Assembly: GCA_046074645.1 (NCBI GenBank)
Contig: JBJTOP010000121.1
Location: forward strand, 1-12,019
DNA from: SXXK01 sp046074645
GTDB lineage: Bacteria > Planctomycetota > Planctomycetia > Planctomycetales > Planctomycetaceae
Length of the DNA stretch: 12,019 nt
Direction: 5' to 3'
This document shows positions 1 through 7,600 of this stretch, piece by piece. A model generated the notes under the pieces. It worked only from the letters and a program-made list of their open reading frames with translations. It did no database searches and was not told the origin of the DNA. Each line of letters begins with the position of its first letter. The first letter of the stretch is position 1. Made by a program: the position numbers and the translations under genes.

Positions 1-318
1 TGCAGAACATCGCCGGGGGCTTCCGCCCAGCCGCTGGTCAGCCGCTGGTCAGCCGCTGGTCAGCCGCATTGCGGCAGCCTGCGGGCGAAGAGCCCTGCAA
101 ACGTCTTACCCACGCACTCGACAGCGCACGCACCTTTGGTGCGGAACATCGCCGGGGGCTTCCGCCCAGCCGCTGGTCAGCCGCTGGTCAGCCGCATGGC
201 GGCAGCCTGCGGGCGAAGGGCCCTGCAAACGTCTTACCCACGCACTCGACAGCGAGCGCACCTTCGGTGCGGAACATCGCCGGGGGCTTCCGCCCAGCCG
301 CTCGTCAGCCTGCGGGCA
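1..318. repeat. Tandem repeat array (139/128-bp units) with nested 11-bp repeat
   Basis: The unit beginning GAACATCGCCGGGGGCTTCC occurs at 5, 144 and 272. The first two units are 139 and 128 bp and the third breaks off near 318. The 11-bp length difference is exactly one copy of the nested repeat CCGCTGGTCAG, present three times in unit 1 (about 31-63) and twice in unit 2. Each full unit also carries a small hairpin, CGCACC-TTT/TTC-GGTGCG (129-143 and 257-271), in which only the loop differs. No believable protein is encoded: the open frames here arise from repeated GC-rich DNA. The array starts at or before the left edge, so its true copy number is unknown. Confidence 0.9.
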
Positions 319-324
319 GGCAAT

Positions 325-366
325 AAAAAATCGCCACGAGATTTTCAGTAAATCCCTGTGGCGATT
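325..366 (-). terminator. Intrinsic terminator of the tRNA-Arg gene
   Basis: Read on the minus strand, a 9-bp stem (AATCGCCAC with GTGGCGATT) continues, after one bulged A, into a second 7-bp helix (GGGATTT with AAATCTC), closed by a 5-nt loop. A run of six U residues follows, two of them inside the stem. One inner pair is G-U in minus-strand RNA but would be an A-C mismatch in plus-strand RNA, so the structure suits minus-strand transcription. It begins only four bases beyond the tRNA 3' end. Confidence 0.85.
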
Positions 367-369
367 GAT

Positions 370-443
370 TGTCCCGGGCGGGATTCGAACCCACAACCTT
401 CGGCTCCGGAGGCCGACACTCTATCCAATTGAGCTACCGAGAC
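370..443 (-). tRNA. tRNA-Arg, anticodon CCG
   Basis: The reverse complement folds into a full 74-nt cloverleaf. The acceptor stem is GTCTCGG with CCGGGAC (7 bp, one T-G wobble) and the discriminator is A. The D arm is GCTC/GAGT, the anticodon stem TCGGC/GCCGA has loop CTCCGGA (anticodon CCG, reading CGG arginine codons), the variable loop is AGGTT, and the T arm is GTGGG/CCCGC with loop TTCGAAT. The 3' CCA is not encoded (ATC follows the discriminator), so it must be added after transcription. A promoter lies upstream and an intrinsic terminator directly downstream, so this is probably a single-gene unit. Confidence 0.96.
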
Positions 444-477
444 GGGGATGGGATTTGCAATCGATCCCCTTGCACTG

Positions 478-506
478 ATTATCGACAACCGACTCGGAAT
501 TTTCAA
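478..506 (-). promoter_or_regulatory. Sigma-70-type promoter for tRNA-Arg
   Basis: On the minus strand, TTGAAA (plus-strand 501-506) and GATAAT (478-483) are separated by exactly 17 bp. Each matches the -35/-10 consensus at five of six positions. Transcription would start near 471, leaving a leader of about 28 nt before the mature tRNA 5' end at 443. The positions fit well, but no start site has been mapped. Confidence 0.65.
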
Positions 507-614
507 GTGTTACCGATGAACCCCCGGAATGTTTGTTTCGCAGGTCGGACTGAAATCAGGCGTTTGTCGAGTTGGCGGACACGGCATTTGTGCGGAACGC
601 ATTGCGAATCGCAT

Positions 615-1517
615 TCACTGCGTTTGAAAATACACACCGACGTTATTGCCGTTGGCTCGCTCAGACAGGCCTCGCTGGTCTGCGGTGGGAGTGAGCAGTT
701 TCAGGCCGTTTCCGACCGGGCGGTTGAGCAGTTCGGCCTTGTCTTCGTCCGGCAGTTGCGCGTTCCACCAGCAGAGTGTGGACGAGCCGCCGCCGTCCAT
801 ATTGATTCCGTCGTCAGCGCCCAGTTCCAGCAGCCACTGGCCGAGCTCTGCCGTGGTCGCTCCCTGGCTGGAATGACGTCGGCCATCGACGACCAGCACA
901 AGCAGCCACCGGGCGTCTGCGGACAACCCGAGTGCTGTTCGCGGGTGGAGGTCGTCTCCTGAGGGCTGCACGACTCCATCCAGCAGACAGAAGCCAAAGC
1001 CGCTCACCGCCATTTCGACGCCTTCAGCGGGCGTTGCCGCATCCGTCACCGTCATGCGGCTGGTTCCGGACGTCGTGCGAATAAACGATGGCGTACCGGC
1101 ACCCTGGGATACCAGTTGCCCGTCTCGTACTGCGAAGCCCTGAAGATTGGTTTCGGTTTCCTGATCGAAGGGCACAGGCCACGGGGAAAAGGCGTCCGCG
1201 TTGAAGGCGAGGACCACCGGCCGGGAACGTTCACGTTCGGAACGCAGAAAGTTGCGGGCCGTCTGGCGAAGCGTTTCTCGGACATTATTCTGCCAGTTGT
1301 CAAGGCGGGCTGTGGTCGTCAGCCTGAGCCCTGGCTGTTGCAGATCGATGCGGGCGACGTGGCGGCGGATGGGCCGCGTGGCCGTCAGCGAATCCTGATA
1401 AAAACGGATGCCGGGTGCGAGCTGTCGGGCTGCGTTCCAGTCAATCTGGGCAGCGAGTGGGTTGTGTGCCGTCAGCAGCAGCCACAGGAGTCCGGAATAC
1501 AGCAGCAGCATCGACAT
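615..1517 (-). CDS. Exported phosphodiester glycosidase family (NAGPA-like) protein
   Basis: A 300-residue protein with an N-terminal signal peptide (hydrophobic stretch about residues 3-18, likely cleavage near LAA at 21-23). The rest matches the NAGPA/phosphodiester glycosidase family, named for the enzyme that removes GlcNAc from mannose-6-phosphate diesters. Visible family landmarks are FNADAF (105-110), HPRTALGLS (191-199), VVDGR (209-213) followed by S-x-GAT, the glycine-rich NMDGGGSST (239-247), and RPVGNGL (266-272). It starts 38 bp after the stop of the upstream cytochrome gene on the same strand, so the two are probably co-transcribed. The ATG at 1517 is followed by a second in-frame ATG two codons later; either is possible. 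Its bacterial substrate is unknown: a sugar-phosphodiester in the periplasm or cell envelope is an inference from the family. Confidence 0.85.
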   Translation of the reverse strand: MSMLLLYSGLLWLLLTAHNPLAAQIDWNAARQLAPGIRFYQDSLTATRPIRRHVARIDLQQPGLRLTTTARLDNWQNNVRETLRQTARNFLRSERERSRPVVLAFNADAFSPWPVPFDQETETNLQGFAVRDGQLVSQGAGTPSFIRTTSGTSRMTVTDAATPAEGVEMAVSGFGFCLLDGVVQPSGDDLHPRTALGLSADARWLLVLVVDGRRHSSQGATTAELGQWLLELGADDGINMDGGGSSTLCWWNAQLPDEDKAELLNRPVGNGLKLLTPTADQRGLSERANGNNVGVYFQTQ

Positions 1518-1555
1518 GCAGACGCTTTCCCTGTGTCAATAGAATTCGGTTGTAA

Positions 1556-4372
1556 TCACCAGCGGATTTCGACGACAACTTTTGCTGCATTGGCTCCTTC
1601 GGGCAGCTGGACGAGCAATTCCTGGCGGTTGGCTGACTGTCGCAGAATCGGCAGCCCGCCAGTGATTGTGTACTGGACTCCGTCGGAGACGAAGCTGCCG
1701 CCGCTGTCGGTGATCTTTCCGGCGGCAATCCGCAGCCAAAGCCCGCGAAGGGGACTTGCGGATTTCAGTTCCAGAGTGCGTTTGAGCCCGAAATCGGGGG
1801 AGTTGGCAAGTGGTTCGATGGTGTCGAACAGTTGCCGATCCTGCCAGTCAATTCGGAATGTGGGCAATCCGGAAGGGCTCAGGCGATAGCCGCGAAACTG
1901 ATAACCCAGTTCGCGGGAATTCTTAGCGGGCCACGTTTCATCGAGTGACGCGAGTGCTGCGACGGGTGGCCCCTGTGGGAGCGTCATCACGTGATCTCCG
2001 AGCGGTGACTGGAATCCCGGTCCGCGGTCCACCCAGTGTTTGGCAGCATCAATGAACGCTCCGTGCCAGATGAGTCGCGGAGTCATGTGTTCGGCATCCC
2101 AGGCAAAGTGAACTTTCTCGGGGAAGCCAACTGCGATGCCTCGGGGCGACAGTCCTTCGATGAAGTTGCGGTAGATGAGTGGTCGTTGTTCGGGCAGAAG
2201 GACGATCGACTGGCGTTCAAGTCCCGAGGGTACTTTGGCACGATTTCCATCCTGAAGATAGCGCCAGATGGCCTCGATCTGCTGTGCGGAATTGCCGTCG
2301 AGGACATGAGGAATAATGGAATTGCCTCCGGGCCATGCGGCGGGCATTCGCGTTCCTGGCCGGTACTTTTGTGGATCAATCAGGTAGCGGTGGAACCAGT
2401 CACGGCGGAGGCGTTTGGTCATGGTTGTCATATCGAGCGACTGCAGGCCGGTTGCGGCAAGGTTGTCGAAGCGGTGGCATTTGATGCAGGACAGGGCTTT
2501 GTCGCCCACAAGCAGTCGCGCGTCGGCTTTGATGCGATGGTCCGCTTCGGCAAATTCCGGTACAGCCACTTCGGTCTGGCGGTCTGTGGCCAGCCGGGGC
2601 ACGAGGACGTCTGCGTGCTGTGCTCCGAACGCTGGCATGCGCGTGTGCATGTAAGGGCGGTCTTTGCCACCTTCAATGAGCAGTCGGCGGAGCCAGTCTT
2701 CGCTGAGTTTGTCGCCGGCACCATCGAGCGGTGGAGGGACGCGGCCTTCGTCACCCATTTCGGGAATGGTACCGGTGAAGACGTGATTCAGAGGTTCGGA
2801 AGGACCGCCGATGCCACCGCGTGAATGGCAGGCGAAGCAGTTCAGTGAGAGCATTACGGAGCGTGTTTCGGCGGCCGGAGTGGTCGCCACGGACGGTGCC
2901 TGACGCGCCTCGGTGATGGCGGCCTGCAGGTCGGACCGCTGGCGGTTGCTGAGCGTAAAGCGGGGAGCCTTGTCAGAGGAAACGGCAAGGCATCCGGAAT
3001 CGGGACGCGCGTCTGCAAACGCCGGGGCTGGCGAGGCCAGAGCAGGCTGCAGTCGCTGGTCTCCGTCTCCGTGCTGATGGCAGGATGCGCAGCCGAGTTG
3101 AGTGAAAAGCAGACGACCTTTGGCGATGAGTTCGGGGCTGGGTGGTGCGGCGGTTTTTTCCTGGGGTTTTGGTGGATCGCGGGTGAGCGTCACACTGCCC
3201 GAAAGTGGCTGTCGGGGAAGTCCTGGTCCTTCAATCTCCACCGTGAGCTCTTCGCCTCCACCCTTTTCAAAGAATTCCACAACCACCGTGTGGCTGCCGG
3301 CTTTGAGAGTGATCACGCCGCTGCGGCCGACGGTCGGATGAATGCCGTCGTTGTTGACCACTTCCTGTTCGTTCACGAGTACTCGTGAACCATCGTCGGA
3401 GCTGGAATGAATCCGATATTCGCCGGCAGTTGCAATCTGCAGATACCCGGAGAAGCGGAGGGCGTAGTCATCGCCGCGGCTGGCCGGGCCGGCAGAAAAG
3501 TCGGTGGTGGTGCCGGTGCTGACAGGTTTCAGTTTTGTGAAGTCAGGGAGTTTGTCCCAGCCGCCTTCGAAGTATTCGTACTGAATGCTGCCTTCCACTC
3601 GGACGTCTTTAAGCAGAAAGCTGGCGATGTCGCGAGCGTCTTCCGGGGACAGTCCCAGCGATGGCATACGGCCGGAGGGACGGATGGTGTGTGGTTCACG
3701 GAGGAAAGCGATCAGTCCACCGAGGTGATATTTTTCGTGGAGCGGCCCGAGGGGCATCAGAAAATCGGGACGCTGAAGAGCGGGCGCGGTGGCATCTTTG
3801 GGGGCATCTTCTTCATCGGGATTTGGCGGGGCGAGTCCCCGGCGGATGGCGATGATGGCTTCATCAGATCGCAGGTCCCCGTGGCAGGCAGCACAGCCGA
3901 TGCGGTGGTACTGTTCCTCGCCGCGACGAATGGCATCGGACGAGACAGCCTGCGGCCGCCATGTACTTCCGGCAGTTACAAAGGCAGTCAGGGCATCGAG
4001 GTTTTCAGGGCTGCCAGCCGCGGCGGGGATCTGAGGCATGGCGGTGCCAGGCTTCTGCTGATGTGGATTGGTCAGAAAGCGCCGCACGTGCTCAGGGTTC
4101 AATCGACCGGTGGCTGCGGTAAGTATTGGAGCCTGACGTGGAGCCACGGTGAGGCCAGGGAACGTGCCGTGACAGGACTGGCAGTTCATCTCCGCGATGA
4201 GCAGCCGACCGGCTTCTGCCGGTTGCAGATGCTCGGCGCGAAATCGGGAATATCCGGGTACCAGTGTTTCCGCGGGTTGCGGAGCCGCCTGCTGAGCTGA
4301 CACGCGGGATGTGCAGCAGAGGAGGATGAACACTGTCAGAATCGCCAAACGTCGGGAAGGACCTGGTGCCAT
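1556..4372 (-). CDS. Exported five-heme cytochrome c with PA14 domain
   Basis: A 938-residue protein with a clear signal peptide (RR at 7-8, hydrophobic LAILTVFILLCC, likely cleavage after VSA at 24-26). Five c-type heme sites are visible: CQSCH (64-68), CAACH (160-164), CASCH (428-432), CFACH (512-516) and CIKCH (629-633). Likely distal methionines sit in AMPQ (112), RMPS (236), RMPA (579) and RMPA (676). A PA14-type beta-barrel (about 258-398; YFEGGWDKLP, AGEYRIHSSSDDGSR, VEFFEKGGGEEL) lies between the second and third hemes, suggesting carbohydrate binding. Residues about 735-885 form a further module resembling one in the divergent gene. A GTG at 4399 would add nine residues; ATG 4372 is preferred because it gives a compact signal peptide. 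Neither start has a Shine-Dalgarno site. The heme chain implies periplasmic electron transfer; partner and substrate are unknown. Confidence 0.88.
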   Translation of the reverse strand: MAPGPSRRLAILTVFILLCCTSRVSAQQAAPQPAETLVPGYSRFRAEHLQPAEAGRLLIAEMNCQSCHGTFPGLTVAPRQAPILTAATGRLNPEHVRRFLTNPHQQKPGTAMPQIPAAAGSPENLDALTAFVTAGSTWRPQAVSSDAIRRGEEQYHRIGCAACHGDLRSDEAIIAIRRGLAPPNPDEEDAPKDATAPALQRPDFLMPLGPLHEKYHLGGLIAFLREPHTIRPSGRMPSLGLSPEDARDIASFLLKDVRVEGSIQYEYFEGGWDKLPDFTKLKPVSTGTTTDFSAGPASRGDDYALRFSGYLQIATAGEYRIHSSSDDGSRVLVNEQEVVNNDGIHPTVGRSGVITLKAGSHTVVVEFFEKGGGEELTVEIEGPGLPRQPLSGSVTLTRDPPKPQEKTAAPPSPELIAKGRLLFTQLGCASCHQHGDGDQRLQPALASPAPAFADARPDSGCLAVSSDKAPRFTLSNRQRSDLQAAITEARQAPSVATTPAAETRSVMLSLNCFACHSRGGIGGPSEPLNHVFTGTIPEMGDEGRVPPPLDGAGDKLSEDWLRRLLIEGGKDRPYMHTRMPAFGAQHADVLVPRLATDRQTEVAVPEFAEADHRIKADARLLVGDKALSCIKCHRFDNLAATGLQSLDMTTMTKRLRRDWFHRYLIDPQKYRPGTRMPAAWPGGNSIIPHVLDGNSAQQIEAIWRYLQDGNRAKVPSGLERQSIVLLPEQRPLIYRNFIEGLSPRGIAVGFPEKVHFAWDAEHMTPRLIWHGAFIDAAKHWVDRGPGFQSPLGDHVMTLPQGPPVAALASLDETWPAKNSRELGYQFRGYRLSPSGLPTFRIDWQDRQLFDTIEPLANSPDFGLKRTLELKSASPLRGLWLRIAAGKITDSGGSFVSDGVQYTITGGLPILRQSANRQELLVQLPEGANAAKVVVEIRW

Positions 4373-4410
4373 GATGGGTTGCCGGGAGAGTTGAGACACT
4401 GGCCGCTGAT

Positions 4411-4450
4411 TGTCCCCGGCACCGATCCGATCGATGCCGATACGGGGACA
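4411..4450. repeat. Inverted repeat TGTCCCCG/CGGGGACA in divergent spacer
   Basis: Perfect 8-bp arms (4411-4418 and 4443-4450) flank a 24-bp centre that contains further short self-complementary bits (GCA/TGC, GATC). It lies about 40 bp upstream of the minus-strand cytochrome start, so it could be a regulator site or a hairpin in that gene's leader. No T-run follows on either strand, so it is not an intrinsic terminator. Confidence 0.55.
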
Positions 4451-4496
4451 GGCGTTTCTGCCAGTGCACGGATGATGAAGAGGAATCGCTGGGAAA

Positions 4497-4530
4497 GCAA
4501 CCGTCCGGGCGCTTGCAGCCTGACGGTTGC
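4497..4530. repeat. Inverted repeat GCAACCGTC/GACGGTTGC in divergent spacer
   Basis: Perfect 9-bp arms (4497-4505 and 4522-4530) with a 16-bp centre. It sits near the middle of the spacer between the two divergent heme-protein genes, a usual place for a shared operator. No T-tract follows on either strand. The role is inferred from position only. Confidence 0.55.
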
Positions 4531-4643
4531 ATTGCCAGCCCCGCAGCGGGAGAATTCACCGCAACGGCTGTAACCGGCAGAAGCCATAACCTCCGCTGCA
4601 GCAGTTCCCCCTTCCACAGCATCTCACCCGGAACCGACTTCCC

Positions 4644-7600
4644 ATGTCGTCTCTGCTGCTTGTCGCTCTTTTCTTTCAGTCCCTCGAGGAACGGCTCCTG
4701 CAGGAACCCGCTGCGGCACTTGCCAGTGAAGCACAGGAACGCGGAGATGCCACCCGCGGTGCTGTCGTGTTTCATCAGCAAAGCCTGCAGTGTGCAGTCT
4801 GTCACGCGGCTGGCCAGTCGCTCCGACCGCAGCTGGGCCCGGACCTCACACAACTGCCCGCGGACGTCACACCGGAACAGCTGGTCAATTCCATCCTGCG
4901 CCCCTCAGCATCGATTCGCAAAGGCTACGAGGCCGTCACTGTGGTGCTGCAGGACGGCAAAGTCCTGAACGGGCTCATCACTTCACGCACACCCACAGAA
5001 CTGCTGCTTCGCGACGCGGCCCGTCCCGGTGAAACGCGGACTGTGGCCATGATCGACGTCGAAGAAATCAGCGAACTGAAAACGTCGCTGATGCCCGCGG
5101 GTCAGGTGAACCAGCTGGCCAGCCGCCAGCAGTTTCTGGACCTCGTTCGTTATCTTCTGGAACTGCAGTCCGGTGGCAGCGACCGTGCCCGACAACTTCT
5201 GCCTCCCGCGGAACTGCTCACGGTGCAAATCCCGGAATACGAAAGCCACATCGACCATGGCGGTTTCATTCGCGGCCTGGATGACGCCGCGTTTGAACGC
5301 GGAGCAGCCATTTATCAGCGCGTTTGCCGCAACTGTCATGGCACACACGATCAGCCCGGTTCGCTCCCCACTTCTCTGCGATTTGCCGAAGGCCGATTTC
5401 GCAGCGGCAGCGATCCATGGACCATGTACCAGACGCTCACCCGTGGCTTCGGCCTGATGGCCGCTCAAACTTGGATGGTGCCCTCGCAGAAGTACGACGT
5501 CATTCATTACATTCGTGAAAGCTATCTCCGCGAACACAACCCGGGCCAGTATGTCAATATTACGGATGCTTATCTTGCGGGGTTGCCCAAAGGCGACGTG
5601 CGCGGCCCTGAGCCGTCGGAGATTCAGCCGTGGAATGCCATGGACTACGGCCCTTCGCTGGCTCACACGATGGAAGTCCCCGGGCCACTCCGCAACATCG
5701 CTCAGAAGGGACTTGCAATTCGCCTTGACACCGGTGCCGGAGGTGCTGCCCGCGGCCGCCACTGGATGCTCTACGATCTCGATACGCTCAGAATGGCGGC
5801 TGCGTGGAGTTCGCAGGAAACCGGAGATTCCGAGCGAAATCTTCTTGACTGGCGCGGAATTCAGTTTAACGGCGAACACGGCATTCATCCCAGTATCAGC
5901 GGTCGTCAGACGGCATCCGTGAGCGACGGCCCGGGCTGGGCCAATCCGGAAACGGGCAATTTCTCTGACGACCAGCGCGTTCAGGGACGCGATGGCCGTC
6001 GCTACGGACCGCTCCCGCGCAGCTGGTCCCGCTTTCGCGGCCAGTATCACCACGGTGCCGATGTGGTGCTGTCTTTCGAAATCGATGGTGCTGAGGTCCT
6101 TGAACGCCCGTCGGTGATCATTGAAGAGAAGGCTCCGCCCACATTCCTGCGGACATTCAATATCGGTCCCCGTCGCCACGAGCTGGTGCTCGCCGTCGCT
6201 CAACAGCCCGACTCAGCACTCGCGCTGCGACCGAACACTGCCGGAGTTCGCTTCGGCCAGCCTGCCGTGGCGGCTACCGATTCTGCCGCCGCATCCAGGC
6301 CGCTGATATTCGACGGCAGCACCTTTGTGGAAGTCACCGACACGACCGGGATTGATCTGCAGCAGGACTTCAGCATCACAGCTCGCGTGCGTACCGATTC
6401 CGGCGGAACCCTGCTGGCGTACGCGCGGCCCGGTTCCAAATGGACCCCCGACGGGCAGACGTTTTTCATCCGCGACGGTCGGCTTGGGTTCGATATCGGA
6501 TGGGTGGGCAATGTCACTTCGCTGCGGCGAGTGAACGATGGCAAATGGCACTTCGTGGCCGCCACCTGGTCGCGGGAAACCCAGGAACTCGAACTCTGGA
6601 TTGACGGCCAACTTGATACTTTCGCTCGGCTGGCTGCCAAAGGCCCGCTGGCCGACGGGGTGCTGCGGATGGGATTCACAGCCACAAATTTTCCGCAGCC
6701 TCTGAGCTTCTTCACGGGTGATCTGAAGGATGTGCGGTTTTTCAGACGCCGCCTGCAGAGCGAGCTGCAGTCAGAAGTACAAATTGCCGCCACTACGGAA
6801 GGACTTGCAGCCCACTGGCCGCTCGAGTCCGTCACCGCTTCCCGCACACCTGAGTTCTCTGCGAAGAAACGCGACGGTCAGGTGCGTCAGGGAGACTCAG
6901 TCTCTTCGGGTCGCCCCGAGCAGCCGCTTGAAGCCGGTGTCATTCCGGCGTTGCCAGCAGCGGCGTGGGATGTGGTTGAGGATCGACTGTGCCTGCGAAT
7001 TCCTGCGGGAGATCAGCCGCTGAAGTTCACAGTCTGGCTACGTTCTGAAGGTACGGCGGCCGCGCCCGCGCCAACCGCAAGTTCTCTTCGTGCGACGCCC
7101 GCAGTTGTCGATCCCGCTGCGGACCTCTCCCTGCTGACTCGCGGTGGTCCATCCCGCTGGCCGCAGCAGCTTGTCACTCGCATCGCCTCCCTGAACGCAG
7201 GTCGCGGATTTGCCGCAGATCTGCTCACAGCGCCCGAAGCCAACCCGTGGCTGGCCCAGATGCGGTTTACCGGTCTTGATTTCCATGCAGACGGCAGGCT
7301 GGCCGTGTGCACGTGGGATGGTGATGTGTGGACGGTCTCCGGGCTCCCGGACGGACCGGAGCTGAAGTGGCGGCGAATCGCAACGGGCCTGTTTCAGCCA
7401 CTGGGACTGAAAATCGTCAACGATCGTGTTGTGGTCACCTGCCGCGATCAGCTGGCTGTGCTGCATGATCTGAACGGGGATACAGAGACGGACTTCGTGG
7501 AATGTCTGAATTCGGATCACCAGGTGACAGAACACTTCCACGAATTTGCGATGGGGCTGCAGACGGACGCGGAAGGCAACTTCTACTATGCCAAATCCGG

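Larger units (their letters stand above)
4373..4643. promoter_or_regulatory. Divergent promoter region between the two heme-protein genes
   Basis: This 271-bp spacer must drive both the minus-strand cytochrome operon and the plus-strand 1294-residue gene. I see no convincing sigma-70 -35/-10 pair on either strand and no ribosome binding site before either start. It does contain two inverted repeats (4411-4450 and 4497-4530), listed separately. Open frames crossing it look like shadows of the flanking genes. Confidence 0.5.

Noticed and set aside
1..318. CRISPR array
   Set aside because: The sequence between repeat starts is itself repeated and there are no unique spacers of constant length.
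106..396. A minus-strand frame through the tRNA and tandem repeat
   Set aside because: Its first residues are a translation of the tRNA T-arm and the rest is translated repeat; it is not a protein gene.
1526..1535. TTGACA on the minus strand just before the NAGPA-like gene
   Set aside because: No -10 element lies 16-18 bp downstream; that position is already inside the coding sequence.
2036..4300. Long plus-strand open frames (262 and 297 codons) opposite the five-heme cytochrome gene
   Set aside because: No domain pattern, and the opposite strand encodes five heme motifs and PA14 in one continuous frame.
4472..4505. ECF-sigma-like promoter (GGAAT ... CGTC) on the plus strand
   Set aside because: Spacing is slightly short and the motif is too weak without a known sigma factor or conservation.
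4092..4853. A minus-strand frame crossing the divergent spacer
   Set aside because: It overlaps both real genes antisense or out of frame and shows only low-complexity, arginine- and serine-rich sequence.
4983..6203. A 406-residue open frame on the minus strand opposite the giant heme protein
   Set aside because: It has no recognisable motif and lies wholly antisense to a well-supported gene; long antisense frames are common in GC-rich DNA.
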